From NCBI GenBank assembly GCA_023485825.1, contig JAMCZF010000036.1, positions 1 through 26,267 on the forward strand: a stretch of 26,267 nucleotides of DNA. The letters run 5' to 3'. How positions within the stretch are numbered: position 1 is the first letter of the stretch; each line of letters opens with the position of its first letter. The notes under the pieces are model-generated. The model did not search any database and was not told the origin of the DNA. It worked only from the letters and a program-made list of their open reading frames with translations. Positions 8,209-15,674 of this stretch are shown here, piece by piece. Source of the stretch: Candidatus Martarchaeota archaeon (GTDB lineage Archaea > Micrarchaeota > Micrarchaeia > Micrarchaeales > CABMGC01). The position numbers and the translations under genes were made by a program.

Positions 8209-9642
8209 CTAGTCCACCGACATATACCACACTGTGCCCTCCTCGGTGTCCTCCAATGTTATCTTGAAATCTTTGCGGAGCCTTGACCTTATCTCGTCAG
8301 AGGTCTTGAAGTCCTTCCTACCGCGCGCATCCTCCCTCTGCCATATAAGTTTCTTGGCTTCCCCGGGAAGGGCGCTGCTCATGTGAAGGTCGAACCCCAA
8401 ACCCAGCACGCTATCAAAGTCCAGCATTATCGCGAGCATGCGTTTTGCTTCTGCGCCGCTGAGTTTCGCTCTGCCGGCGAGATTCACCAGACCATGCATC
8501 TTCGTGATCGCAGCAGGAATGTCAAGGTCATCCCCTACGCTCTCGAAGAACTCGCCGCGCAGCTTCTCCGCCTTGCCTACCAGTTCAGTGTCAGGGTGTC
8601 CCCCGCCATCAATCGCGCTTATCCTGCTTACGAAAGCATAAAGTGCCTTGAGCGACTTCTGTGCGCGCTCAAGACCTTCGAAAGTGAAGTTCATCATGTT
8701 GCGGTAATGCACTGTAAGGCACATGTACCTGAATGCGAGCGGCAGGTAGCCCATCTTCACAAGGCCCTCAACAGTGTGTATGTTCCTCAGCGATTTGCTC
8801 ATCTTGCGCCCGTCGACTGTCATGAACGCGCTATGCACCCAGTACCTGACGAAGCGCTTGCCTGTAGCGGCCTCCGACTGCGCCATCTCGTTGGTATGGT
8901 GTATGGGTATGTGGTCCGTGCCGCCAGTGTGTATGTCAATGGTCTCCCCAAGGTATTCCATGCTCATCGCGCTGCATTCTATATGCCAGCCTGGGAACCC
9001 CTTCCCGAATCTGCTGTTCCATACCATGTCCCTCTCCTCTTGGTTGGCGAACCTCCAGACGGTAAAATCGGTTATGTTGCGCAGGCCTTCAGGCCTTTCA
9101 ACGCGCGCCCCGGCCCTCAGGTCCTTATTCATCCTCTCGAAGCTGCTGCCGGCGAGCCTTCCATACCCCTTGGACTTCGAGGTGTCGAAGTACATGCCAT
9201 TCCCGGCCTTGTATATATAGCCCTTTTCATCCAGCCTCCCTATTAAATCAAGCATACTGCCTATGTGTTCGGAAGCCCTGCATGTCACCTCCGGCTTCTG
9301 GATATTCAGGAGCGCCTCCTCCTCGAAGAACTTCTCCGTGTAGAAGCGTATTATCTCTTCAATGCCCCTATGCTCCTTCCTTGCCTCCATCCTTATCTTG
9401 TCCTCCCCAGTGTCATCGTCGCCGACGTTGTGCCCCACGTCGGTTATGTTCATCACGTGCCTTACCGCATAGCCTTCATGTACCAGCGCGCGGCGCAGCG
9501 TGTCAACCGTGATATATGCGCGCATGTTGCCTATATGCGCATAGAAATAGACCGTCGGGCCGCATGCGTATAAGCCGACCTTTTTGCCGTCAACGCACCT
9601 GAACAGCTCATTGCTTCTGGAAAGAGTATTGTAGATGTGCAT
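8209..9642 (-). CDS. cysS: Cysteinyl-tRNA synthetase
   Basis: A 477-residue class I synthetase that charges tRNA-Cys. Visible features are CGPTVY with the zinc-ligand cysteine (Cys27), the HIGH signature in the form HIGN (36-39), further zinc ligands in GWHIECS and in TDHIPIHHTNE, and the KMSKS loop (about 281-285). A helical DALR-type anticodon domain follows. Length and motif order are normal for the family. The ATG at 9642 lies 17 nt after the surface-protein gene ends, suggesting co-transcription. The presence of CysS indicates direct cysteine charging rather than reliance on the SepRS/SepCysS route. Confidence 0.97.
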   Translation of the reverse strand: MHIYNTLSRSNELFRCVDGKKVGLYACGPTVYFYAHIGNMRAYITVDTLRRALVHEGYAVRHVMNITDVGHNVGDDDTGEDKIRMEARKEHRGIEEIIRFYTEKFFEEEALLNIQKPEVTCRASEHIGSMLDLIGRLDEKGYIYKAGNGMYFDTSKSKGYGRLAGSSFERMNKDLRAGARVERPEGLRNITDFTVWRFANQEERDMVWNSRFGKGFPGWHIECSAMSMEYLGETIDIHTGGTDHIPIHHTNEMAQSEAATGKRFVRYWVHSAFMTVDGRKMSKSLRNIHTVEGLVKMGYLPLAFRYMCLTVHYRNMMNFTFEGLERAQKSLKALYAFVSRISAIDGGGHPDTELVGKAEKLRGEFFESVGDDLDIPAAITKMHGLVNLAGRAKLSGAEAKRMLAIMLDFDSVLGLGFDLHMSSALPGEAKKLIWQREDARGRKDFKTSDEIRSRLRKDFKITLEDTEEGTVWYMSVD

Positions 9643-9659
9643 TAGCTACACTCAATGCC

Positions 9660-10445
9660 TCAGCTGACGTTCATGCTCTGGTTGATGAGCCCCCTAGTGC
9701 CCGTGCTGCTCCTGCTGAGGTAGAAGTTGCCTATCGCCATGTAATCATAGCGCGTTCCAGGGCTTCCGACTACGTCTGCGACAACCCGTATCCTAACATT
9801 GCTGCACATGAACGGTGCGAGGTTTATGCTCTCATTGGTGAAGTTGTGCGCCCCATAGATGTCGAAAGTATCGTAGAACGACCTGATCACAGTCACGTTG
9901 TTCCTGAGGATCTCAACGTATATATTGTCGCTCTGCGGCGATACGATCTGGAAGCTTAGGTAGGGCTCTGTCACCTGGAAGGCCTGCGATGTAAGGTTGC
10001 CGGGCTCTATGCTGAGGCCGCCCTGGTAGGTAGATGCGAAGTATGTGCCGGTGTAGCCCTTCCACGGGTTTCTATTCGTGTAATTGCTGTTCGGCTGGCT
10101 GCCCAGCACGCTGTTGCTGTTCTGGAGCGTGATGTTGAGGGGCCCTGTTCCAAATCCAACGCCTGTGACGTTCCACCCTAGGAAGGTACCCGCAGCGAAG
10201 TTTCCTTCAGGCACCGGAACCGTTGGTAATGCCGACAAGCAGCCCTGGAAGCCCTGCACCGTAGTGGTGGGCACCACTGTATAGATGGTGCTTGTCGCTG
10301 CTGTTGTGGTAGACGTCGTCGTGCCTACTATAATCCTTCTGCCGCCGCCGCCACCGCCCTGAAGCTTCGGAATTACAAGCGCAACGACGAGCACCACGGC
10401 GACAACAGCTATCACGCCCATGAGCACTCCTTCGCGCTTGTTCAT
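9660..10445 (-). CDS. Membrane-anchored surface protein with Thr-rich stalk
   Basis: A 261-residue protein starting MNKREGVLMG. The order is a short basic tip, a single hydrophobic anchor (about 8-27), a run of six glycines, then a Thr/Ser-rich stalk (about 41-68: TTTSTTTAATS and PTTTV) typical of extracellular linkers. A beta-rich domain of about 190 residues follows, which looks like a jelly-roll or carbohydrate-binding-type sandwich (aromatic residues, YFAS, LSFQIVSP, VEILRNN). Nine N-x-S/T sequons are present. A longer in-frame reading to 10472 has no ATG. It is upstream of and co-directional with cysS. The exact function is unknown. Confidence 0.75.
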   Translation of the reverse strand: MNKREGVLMGVIAVVAVVLVVALVIPKLQGGGGGGRRIIVGTTTSTTTAATSTIYTVVPTTTVQGFQGCLSALPTVPVPEGNFAAGTFLGWNVTGVGFGTGPLNITLQNSNSVLGSQPNSNYTNRNPWKGYTGTYFASTYQGGLSIEPGNLTSQAFQVTEPYLSFQIVSPQSDNIYVEILRNNVTVIRSFYDTFDIYGAHNFTNESINLAPFMCSNVRIRVVADVVGSPGTRYDYMAIGNFYLSRSSTGTRGLINQSMNVS

Positions 10446-10474
10446 GCATTCACACGGATTAATTAATCGCAAGC

Positions 10475-10503
10475 ATTATTATACTTTATGCAGTTAAATA
10501 AAC
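10475..10503. promoter_or_regulatory. Divergent promoter region
   Basis: AT-rich segment between the surface protein (minus) and the eL41-like gene (plus). It holds GTATAATAATG on the minus strand and CTTTATGC and AGTTAAATAAAC on the plus strand. The plus-strand box at 10492-10503 predicts transcription start near 10522, upstream of the eL41 reading frame. Confidence 0.4.
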
Positions 10504-10568
10504 TGCAACGGTTTCGTCATGGTGTTTATCTGGGAAGCATACCTAGAAAGTGGAAGAAGAAAGGCAGA

Positions 10569-10643
10569 ATGCGCTGGAAATGGGTAAAGAAGCGCAGGAA
10601 AAGGATCAAGAGGGCCCAGAAGAGAAGGGTCGGCGATCTCTGA
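10569..10643 (+). CDS. rpl41e: Ribosomal protein eL41-like (24 residues)
   Basis: The frame ATG CGC TGG AAA TGG GTA AAG AAG encodes MRWKWVKKRRKRIKRAQKRR followed by VGDL and a stop. This closely resembles the 25-residue eL41 (MRxKWxKKRxRRLKRxRR), one of the smallest ribosomal proteins, which forms a single basic helix at the subunit interface. It is easily missed because of its length. An AAAGG 5 nt upstream of ATG 10569 can serve as ribosome binding site. In the same frame the upstream codons from 10539 encode IPRKWKKKGR, which resembles the N-terminal extension I recall from longer archaeal eL41 proteins. No ATG, GTG or TTG begins that extension, so the true start is open (CTG 10530 or ATA 10539 are candidates). 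Confidence 0.8.
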   Translation: MRWKWVKKRRKRIKRAQKRRVGDL

Positions 10644-10645
10644 TA

Positions 10646-10679
10646 GCGGGCGGCATGCCTCCAAGAAGGCACTGCCCGC
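10646..10679 (+). other. Hairpin immediately downstream of the eL41-like gene
   Basis: GCGGGC (10646-10651) pairs with GCCCGC (10674-10679), and TGCC (10656-10659) pairs with GGCA (10668-10671), separated by a small internal loop. It begins 3 nt after the stop codon. There is no following U-run, so it may stabilise the mRNA 3' end rather than terminate. Confidence 0.4.
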
Positions 10680-10897
10680 AGCTTCAGAACGCGCGCCTTG
10701 CGCCAGGCATTGCGGCTTTGTCGGCTTAGTCCTTACCTCTCTCAACATTTTGGTTCTTCGCCATAGTTAGGGAGTATATTTCTCTGGCTTACAGTCACAA
10801 AAGTGCGTGTTTTGAAGAATAAATCTACATACAGCCTTCAGCAAGAAATTTCATAAGATCCGATAACCCTTATAAGAGTATACAGTCCTTATAACAT

Positions 10898-11008
10898 CCG
10901 ACGGAGGTGTGGGTTCCATATTGGTCTCCAAAATCCATTGGAACTACACCTATTTTACTCCCCAACTTGGGAGAAGAAGCATTTAAACTACAAAGCCACC
11001 TCCTGAGC
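10898..11008 (+). ncRNA. Candidate structured RNA of unknown family
   Basis: This stretch of about 110 nt lies in an otherwise empty 400-nt gap. A 7-bp outer pairing GGAGGTG (10903-10909) with CACCTCC (10997-11003) could close a junction. Inside it are hairpin A, GGTTCCA with TGGAAC (10912-10945 region), and hairpin B, CTCCC with GGGAG (10958-10962, 10969-10973). An alternative longer version of hairpin A uses GGTGT/ACACC (10906-10910, 10946-10950) and competes with the outer stem. Two TATA-like boxes (TTATAAG at about 10870 and TTATAAC at about 10889) lie upstream, and the first predicts a start near 10898. It is not a tRNA: no A or B box, no CCA-side T arm. Evidence is pairing and promoter position only. 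Confidence 0.4.
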
Positions 11009-11013
11009 AAAGT

Positions 11014-11022
11014 CTAAATATG
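11014..11022 (+). promoter_or_regulatory. TATA box for the gene at 11043
   Basis: CTAAATATG is centred 25 nt upstream of ATG 11043, the spacing expected for a leaderless transcript. No Shine-Dalgarno sequence is present before the ATG. Confidence 0.6.
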
Positions 11023-11042
11023 AGTTACGTCAAGTGTAAACC

Positions 11043-11807
11043 ATGCCAAAACAGCAGGTTCCGAAGTCAGTAGCCGACGTCAATGCATTCATAAACGACA
11101 CTCTTGGCTTTCTGGGAGGCATAGACGGCAAGGATCTCGAAGAGGAGGAGATTGAGCAGCTCGCGCGCACCGCAGCCCAAAGCGTCGCCATTTCAAAAAC
11201 ACTGCTTGAAACAGAGGACGCGCCGCGCGATGTTCTAGAGAGCATATACGACCTGAATGCGATAATGGGTAGGCACATGGAGAAACAGCCCAGGATGTTC
11301 AATGCAGAGCTAAGGAATGCAAATTCCCACACAAACAAGGCCCTTGCCGCTGCCCTGAAGAAGGCAGAGCGGCCTTTGCCGGAGCATGCCAGGGCCCCTC
11401 TCGGCGCTGCGACAATGAGGGTGTACGGCCTAGGCGAAAAGCTTGACATAAGCACCGTAAACTTTGATGACAGCAGTGTATATCTCGCGTTCAAGAAAGA
11501 CGCCTTCGGCGGCGCATCTGTGGCAGAGCTCGCGCCTTACGAGAAAAGCGTCGTTGCGCTCAAGCTCACAACAAAGACCGTGCGCAACGGCGTTCCGGAA
11601 AAGCCAGAGGTGCGCATCCTGCCGCGCGGCGAGGAGAGCATAGACCCAGTACTCGAAGTGGGCAGGCCTGTCTCGTATGTGTGCAAGGCCGGCAGCGGAA
11701 CGATGCGCCAGTCCACGCTCGAGGTGCGCTCCATAGTCGTAATGCCAAACGACAGGCACGGCATATACTACGTGCCCGATGCCGTCCGCGAATTTGAGAG
11801 CGCTTGA
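11043..11807 (+). CDS. Hypothetical two-part protein
   Basis: A 254-residue protein. Residues 1-120 are helical and acidic (KDLEEEEIEQLARTAAQS, NAIMGRHMEKQPR). Residues about 125-250 are more beta-rich (MRVYGLGEKLDISTVNFDD, VVALKLTTKTV, LEVRSIVVMPN). There is no signal peptide, membrane segment or recognised catalytic motif, so it is probably cytoplasmic. The TATA box 25 nt upstream supports the start. Its stop lies 2 nt from the stop of the convergent Bud32 gene. No family was recognised. Confidence 0.7.
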   Translation: MPKQQVPKSVADVNAFINDTLGFLGGIDGKDLEEEEIEQLARTAAQSVAISKTLLETEDAPRDVLESIYDLNAIMGRHMEKQPRMFNAELRNANSHTNKALAAALKKAERPLPEHARAPLGAATMRVYGLGEKLDISTVNFDDSSVYLAFKKDAFGGASVAELAPYEKSVVALKLTTKTVRNGVPEKPEVRILPRGEESIDPVLEVGRPVSYVCKAGSGTMRQSTLEVRSIVVMPNDRHGIYYVPDAVREFESA

Positions 11808-11809
11808 GG

Positions 11810-12397
11810 TCATGCAAGCGTGCGCACCTGGTACCTGCCCCTCTTCTCTATAATGGAAAGTCGTTCCACGACGCGCCCGATGCCGCTGTTTCCCGAGGAG
11901 TAGCCCCTAAGGAAGGACGCGAAGCGCTTCACTTCCAGGGACCGCTTCATGAGAAGGATGTCAAGCGCCCTCTCCTCTGCGCTGTCCGTGATGCCAGCAA
12001 GGCCGAAGTCTATGATGAATGGCCTGGCTCCCACCACCATGATGTTCGCAGGCGTCATGTCCCCATGCACCACCCCTGCGCGGTGCATGCTCCCCACGGC
12101 CCTGCCCACCTTTGCATAAAATCCCTGGCTTTTCTTTGCATCCCTCAGAAGGGTGCCGTCAAGTTTTTCCATGACAATGGTATACATGCCCACCGCGAGT
12201 ATTCCCGGCACAGGCACGCGCTTCTCCGCGAGCAGGGACATGATTTTCGCTTCCCTCCTTGTCCGCAGCGCCCTCAACTCATCATCAAGGGCCTTTATCC
12301 TATAGCGTTTCGGCTCCCTGACCTTTGCGAGCGCCTCAATCCCGAAGGAATCGCACCTATACATGACGGCCTCGGCGCCGCAGCCTATCCTCTTCAT
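11810..12397 (-). CDS. bud32: Bud32-type atypical kinase/ATPase of KEOPS
   Basis: A 195-residue small RIO-like kinase. It shows the minimal lobe of Bud32: GCGAEAVMYR (glycine loop), the lysine in LAKVREPKRYR (about residue 25), VMEKLDG at the hinge, the catalytic loop HGDMTPANIM, and IIDFGLAG (metal-binding DFG). The C-terminal basic tail is typical. In the KEOPS complex Bud32 ATPase activity supports Kae1 in making N6-threonylcarbamoyladenosine at position 37 of tRNAs. The start overlaps the kae1 stop by 4 bp (ATGA), indicating translational coupling. In some archaea the two are fused; here they are separate. Confidence 0.93.
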   Translation of the reverse strand: MKRIGCGAEAVMYRCDSFGIEALAKVREPKRYRIKALDDELRALRTRREAKIMSLLAEKRVPVPGILAVGMYTIVMEKLDGTLLRDAKKSQGFYAKVGRAVGSMHRAGVVHGDMTPANIMVVGARPFIIDFGLAGITDSAEERALDILLMKRSLEVKRFASFLRGYSSGNSGIGRVVERLSIIEKRGRYQVRTLA

Positions 12398-13362
12398 AAA
12401 ACAGCCCTGTCTATCCTATACCTCTGCTCGATGCCGCACCTGCCCAGGGGCACTGCCATGCCCTTAGAGATCATCTTCTCTGCAACAAGCGCTATCATGG
12501 CGCCATTGTCAGAGTTGTATTCATCAGGCGCGCGCGCGAATCTGGCTCCATGCTCCCTTGCCATGGCGCCCAGCATCCCGGCAAGCCTGGCGTTCTGCGC
12601 AACTCCTCCGCATACGCACAGCTCACTGCTTTCGCTCAGCAGGAGAGCACGCTCAGCAGCCTCGCAGAGCATGGCAAAGGACGTCTCCTGCACCGAATAG
12701 CACAGATCCTCGTTTTTCTCCCTGCCCGCAAGCCTTGAAGCCTTGGTCAGCAATCCCGCGAACGCGAAGTCCATGCCCTTCACGGTATACGGCAATGGAA
12801 TATACCTGCCGTGGAGCGCAAGCCTCTCTATCTCAGAGCCCCACGCGTGCTTCAGGCCAAGGCTCCTGCCTAACGCATCGAGCATGTTGCCGATGCCTAT
12901 GTCGAATGTTTCGCCGAGCACAGAATATCTGTGCATCTTTCTGTCGAACTTCAGAATCTGCGAGTTGCCACCGCTTACGTAAAGCGCAAGCGGATCCTTG
13001 AGTCTTGCAATATGCTTAGTTATCTCAACGTGCGCAAGCCCGTGGTTTACCGGGACTATGGGCACATCGAGTCTAAGCGCAAGAGACTTAGCGGTGAGCT
13101 GGCCGACCTGCAGGCACGGGCCGAGGCCCGGGCCTCTCGTGTATCCTATGCCAGTTATGCCATCAATACGCAGCCCGGATGCGTCCAGTGCGCGCTCCAC
13201 AACATCCGTCGCGTTGGCGATGTGGAATTCCGCCACTTCCGCAGGTATCATGCCCTTGTTCGTAATCCTGTACATCGACTTCTCATTGGCGAGAATCTTC
13301 CCACGCTCAACTATCCCAACGCCGAAGGTATGCGCGCTGCTCTCTATCCCGAGAACTGCCAT
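12394..13362 (-). CDS. kae1: tRNA N6-adenosine threonylcarbamoyltransferase Kae1
   Basis: A 322-residue ASKHA-fold protein, the catalytic subunit of KEOPS that transfers threonylcarbamoyl to A37 of tRNA. It starts MAVLGIESSAHTFGVGI, the standard archaeal N-terminus. His107 and His111 in NHGLAHVE are metal ligands, VSGGNSQ (129-135) is the nucleotide loop, GETFDIGIGNMLD follows, and SDNGAMIA near the C-terminus carries the remaining metal-binding aspartate. A frame extension to 13377 is not needed. It is translationally coupled to bud32. Immediately upstream (13405) begins the first direct repeat of the accessory island, so this gene marks the island's left border. Confidence 0.96.
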   Translation of the reverse strand: MAVLGIESSAHTFGVGIVERGKILANEKSMYRITNKGMIPAEVAEFHIANATDVVERALDASGLRIDGITGIGYTRGPGLGPCLQVGQLTAKSLALRLDVPIVPVNHGLAHVEITKHIARLKDPLALYVSGGNSQILKFDRKMHRYSVLGETFDIGIGNMLDALGRSLGLKHAWGSEIERLALHGRYIPLPYTVKGMDFAFAGLLTKASRLAGREKNEDLCYSVQETSFAMLCEAAERALLLSESSELCVCGGVAQNARLAGMLGAMAREHGARFARAPDEYNSDNGAMIALVAEKMISKGMAVPLGRCGIEQRYRIDRAVL

Positions 13363-13404
13363 GAAAAGTATACGCAAAGGAAGTCTAAAAACCTTCTACA
13401 CGAT

Positions 13405-13460
13405 CACGCCACGCTCCCGAAGCTGAAGCCTGGCATCACGCCGTTGGGCGGGCAGGCGCG
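13405..13460 (+). repeat. Direct repeat R1
   Basis: First copy of a dispersed repeat. The 51-nt core (13410-13460) is identical to R2 at 48 of 51 positions and to R3 at 48 of 51. R1 and R2 share five further bases at the 5' side. The right half can fold: GCCTG with CAGGC enclosing CGCC-gttg-GGCG. It sits between kae1 and the ATPase promoter. Confidence 0.9.
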
Positions 13461-13497
13461 CGGGGCCAGTAGATGTGTTGTAGTTATATATACCTTC

Positions 13498-13532
13498 ATA
13501 GAGGGAAACTTTTTATATTTATTTCCCTCTAT
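13498..13532 (+). promoter_or_regulatory. Promoter with palindromic operator-like arms
   Basis: A perfect 11-bp inverted repeat, ATAGAGGGAAA (13498-13508) and TTTCCCTCTAT (13522-13532), flanks the TATA box TTTTTATATTTA (about 13510-13521). The box is centred 25 nt before ATG 13540. A protein bound to both arms would cover the TATA box and block TBP/TFB, so the arrangement suggests repression, perhaps by a product of the island. Confidence 0.65.
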
Positions 13533-13539
13533 CCTGACC

Positions 13540-14853
13540 ATGCTTAGCGAAGATGTTGTTGCAAGAATGATAAGGGACTTCCATGAGGAAGCGGCAAAGG
13601 ATCCTCTGTACGACAGGGAAGCAGAGCTGCCAACGGAACTCAAGCTAAGCCGTGCGATAAGTGTGATAGGCCCAAGGCGCTCCGGGAAGTCGTACCTCCT
13701 GCTGCTGGTTATAAGGAAGCTTCTCGGCAACGGAATAGACAAGTCCAGAATGCTGAAGATAAACTTCGAGGACATTGCGTTCTCCAATGCCACCGCATCA
13801 GATCTTGACACACTACCAAACACGTACTTCAGGATATACCCCGGCAACGCAGGCAAGGAGATATGGCTCTTCCTCGACGAGGTGCAGGAGATAAACGGCT
13901 GGGAAAGATGGGTTCGGAGCCTTCTCGACAGGGGCATTTACAAGGTGTACATATCGGGGTCATCGTCAAAGCTGCTCAGCAAGGAGATAGCAACGCAGAT
14001 GCGCGGAAGAACACTGGGCCACATGACCTACACACTAAGCTTCAGAGAGTTCCTGCAGTTCACCAATACAAAATACAGCCAGTACATGTCGACAGCTGAG
14101 AGAGCAGCAGTAATACGCTCCGCAGACGAATACGTAAGGTATGGGGGATACCCCGAAGCTGCTCTCATGCCAGGCGAAAGGGAAAAGATACTGAGGGAGA
14201 TAATGGAGGTGACAATAAGCAAGGACATTGTGGAGCGCCACAAGGTCAGGAATCCCAAGATTATAAGAGTTCTGATAAACGCGCTTGCAAATTCGCAAGA
14301 GTTCTCCGCAAACAAGTTCACCGATTTCCTCAAATCACAGGGCTATAGGGTCAGCAAGAATACCATCTATGCTTACATGCAGGCGCTTGGCGATGCATTC
14401 ATAGTGTACTACGTGAGGAACTTCTCAAAGTCTTACAAGGCAAGGGAGCAGTCGATGCCGAAGCCGTTCTTCGCAGACAATGGCTTATTGGCTGTCAACG
14501 GCGTTACCGACAACTCAAGGTTCATGGAGAATGCGGTCTTCGTGGAACTGCTCAGGAGGCACGGGGAGGGCAAGGTGTTCTATGCAAAGGGCCAGAGCTA
14601 CGACATAGATTTTGTAGTAGCAGGAAGGAAGGCCGGGCAGCTTATTCAGGTAAGTCACAGCATCGACAACTTCGCCACTAGGGACAGAGAGTTCAGGGCC
14701 CTCTTTAATGCTTCAGAACGGCTAGACTGCGATGACCTGCTGCTGATAACCTGGGAAACAGAAGAGCAGCACAGATACAACCGGAAGACGATAAAGTGCA
14801 TACCGCTGTGGAAGTGGCTGCTGCAGAAGCCCATGCAGAACTCCAAGTCTTAG
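13540..14853 (+). CDS. AAA family ATPase with DUF4143-type C-terminal domain
   Basis: A 437-residue protein. Walker A GPRRSGKS is at 44-51, Walker B LFLDEVQ at 110-116, and a sensor-like VYISGSSSKLL at about 140. The middle (FREFLQF and EYVRYGGYPEAAL) and the end (FMENAVFVELLRR, then YDIDFVV) match the AAA_14/DUF4143 family. Its C-terminus resembles a PD-(D/E)xK nuclease-like fold. Such archaeal and bacterial ATPases are common in accessory regions; their role is not established. The frame stays open upstream through antisense kae1, but the leaderless promoter fixes the start at 13540. Repeats R1 and R2 flank the gene at 80 nt and 8 nt. Confidence 0.9.
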   Translation: MLSEDVVARMIRDFHEEAAKDPLYDREAELPTELKLSRAISVIGPRRSGKSYLLLLVIRKLLGNGIDKSRMLKINFEDIAFSNATASDLDTLPNTYFRIYPGNAGKEIWLFLDEVQEINGWERWVRSLLDRGIYKVYISGSSSKLLSKEIATQMRGRTLGHMTYTLSFREFLQFTNTKYSQYMSTAERAAVIRSADEYVRYGGYPEAALMPGEREKILREIMEVTISKDIVERHKVRNPKIIRVLINALANSQEFSANKFTDFLKSQGYRVSKNTIYAYMQALGDAFIVYYVRNFSKSYKAREQSMPKPFFADNGLLAVNGVTDNSRFMENAVFVELLRRHGEGKVFYAKGQSYDIDFVVAGRKAGQLIQVSHSIDNFATRDREFRALFNASERLDCDDLLLITWETEEQHRYNRKTIKCIPLWKWLLQKPMQNSKS

Positions 14854-14861
14854 CTCACGCT

Positions 14862-14917
14862 CACGCCACGCCCCCGAAGCTGAAGCCTGGCATTACTCCG
14901 TTGGGCGGGCAGGCGCG
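14862..14917 (+). repeat. Direct repeat R2
   Basis: Second copy, beginning 8 nt after the ATPase stop codon. The core 14867-14917 differs from R1 at three positions and from R3 at five. One change (G to T in the ACG triplet) disrupts the inner hairpin stem seen in R1 and R3. Confidence 0.9.
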
Positions 14918-15002
14918 GCATTTATGGAAAAGTGTGTACAGAAGTACAGAAAATGGTATTTATGTACCTCAAAAGTAAAATGTTAATATCTTTTAATCAA
15001 CT

Positions 15003-15047
15003 ACGTTATCATTTGATAACATAGGCTAATCAAAACATATAAATATC
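15003..15047 (+). promoter_or_regulatory. AbiE promoter with upstream palindrome
   Basis: GTTATC (15005-15010) and GATAAC (15015-15020) form a perfect 6-bp inverted repeat with a 4-nt spacer. The TATA box ACATATAAATATC (15035-15047) follows and is centred 27 nt before ATG 15068, fitting a leaderless transcript. AbiEi antitoxins are known to autoregulate by binding inverted repeats at their own promoter, so the palindrome is a reasonable operator candidate. Confidence 0.55.
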
Positions 15048-15067
15048 TTCTCAGCATTAAAGTATCG

Positions 15068-15670
15068 ATGAACAGCGTAGACTTTACGGAAATGCTTAGG
15101 GAACTCAGATTACCCGTCTTTACCATAGACACAGCAAGCAGCATAATCCAAAAGCCAAAGCCTTACACCAGGCTTTTTATTAACAGACTGCGCAGGAAAA
15201 ACCTCATAAGCATGGTGGAGCGGGGCAGGTACTGCCTGCGGGGAACCGATGACTACACACTGGCGTCAAGGATAATTCCAGATTCCTACCTGACTGGATA
15301 CGCCGCGCTGGAGCACTACGGGTTCACCACACAAATCCCAACAAAACTTTCTGTGGTGGCAGCGAAGTACCATCGCAGCCTAAGACTTGCTGGCCACACT
15401 GTGGTGTTCTCAAAGGTAAAGAAGGAGTTCATTTACGGGTTCACAATAACTAGCAGCGGTCCGGCATTCGCAGAGCCGGAGAAGATATTCATAGACGACC
15501 TCTATCTGCATGGCAGGCAGCTTTTCGGGGAAGAGTTCGCCCTTGCAGTATCAATGGGCAGGCTAGACCTGAAAAAACTGGAGAGATATGCGCAGATGTC
15601 GGGCAACAAGGCCCTGCTAAAGAAGATGAGAGGGCTTATCCAGGCAGCCGGAACCAATATGCTGAGATGA
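15068..15670 (+). CDS. abiEi: AbiEi-type antitoxin
   Basis: A 200-residue protein. The N-terminal third is a winged helix-turn-helix (about 5-60: FTIDTASSIIQ, then YTRLFINRLRRKNLISMVERGRYCL), followed by the conserved SYLTGYAALEHYGF segment and a C-terminal domain typical of AbiEi_4 antitoxins. The antitoxin represses its own operon and counteracts the partner nucleotidyltransferase toxin. The gene ends 4 nt before the toxin gene. The order antitoxin then toxin is the standard type IV AbiE arrangement, first known from phage abortive infection. Confidence 0.88.
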   Translation: MNSVDFTEMLRELRLPVFTIDTASSIIQKPKPYTRLFINRLRRKNLISMVERGRYCLRGTDDYTLASRIIPDSYLTGYAALEHYGFTTQIPTKLSVVAAKYHRSLRLAGHTVVFSKVKKEFIYGFTITSSGPAFAEPEKIFIDDLYLHGRQLFGEEFALAVSMGRLDLKKLERYAQMSGNKALLKKMRGLIQAAGTNMLR

Positions 15671-15674
15671 CCGC

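Noticed and set aside
8383..9246. Plus-strand 287-codon open frame
   Set aside because: It is antisense to cysS, whose product is fully recognisable.
10903..11003. tRNA gene
   Set aside because: The 7-bp closing stem suggested an acceptor arm, but there is no D arm, anticodon arm or T arm adjacent to it, and no A or B box.
12931..13539. Upstream in-frame extension of the ATPase ORF
   Set aside because: This part is antisense to kae1 and passes through repeat R1. The TATA box and palindrome place the true start at 13540.
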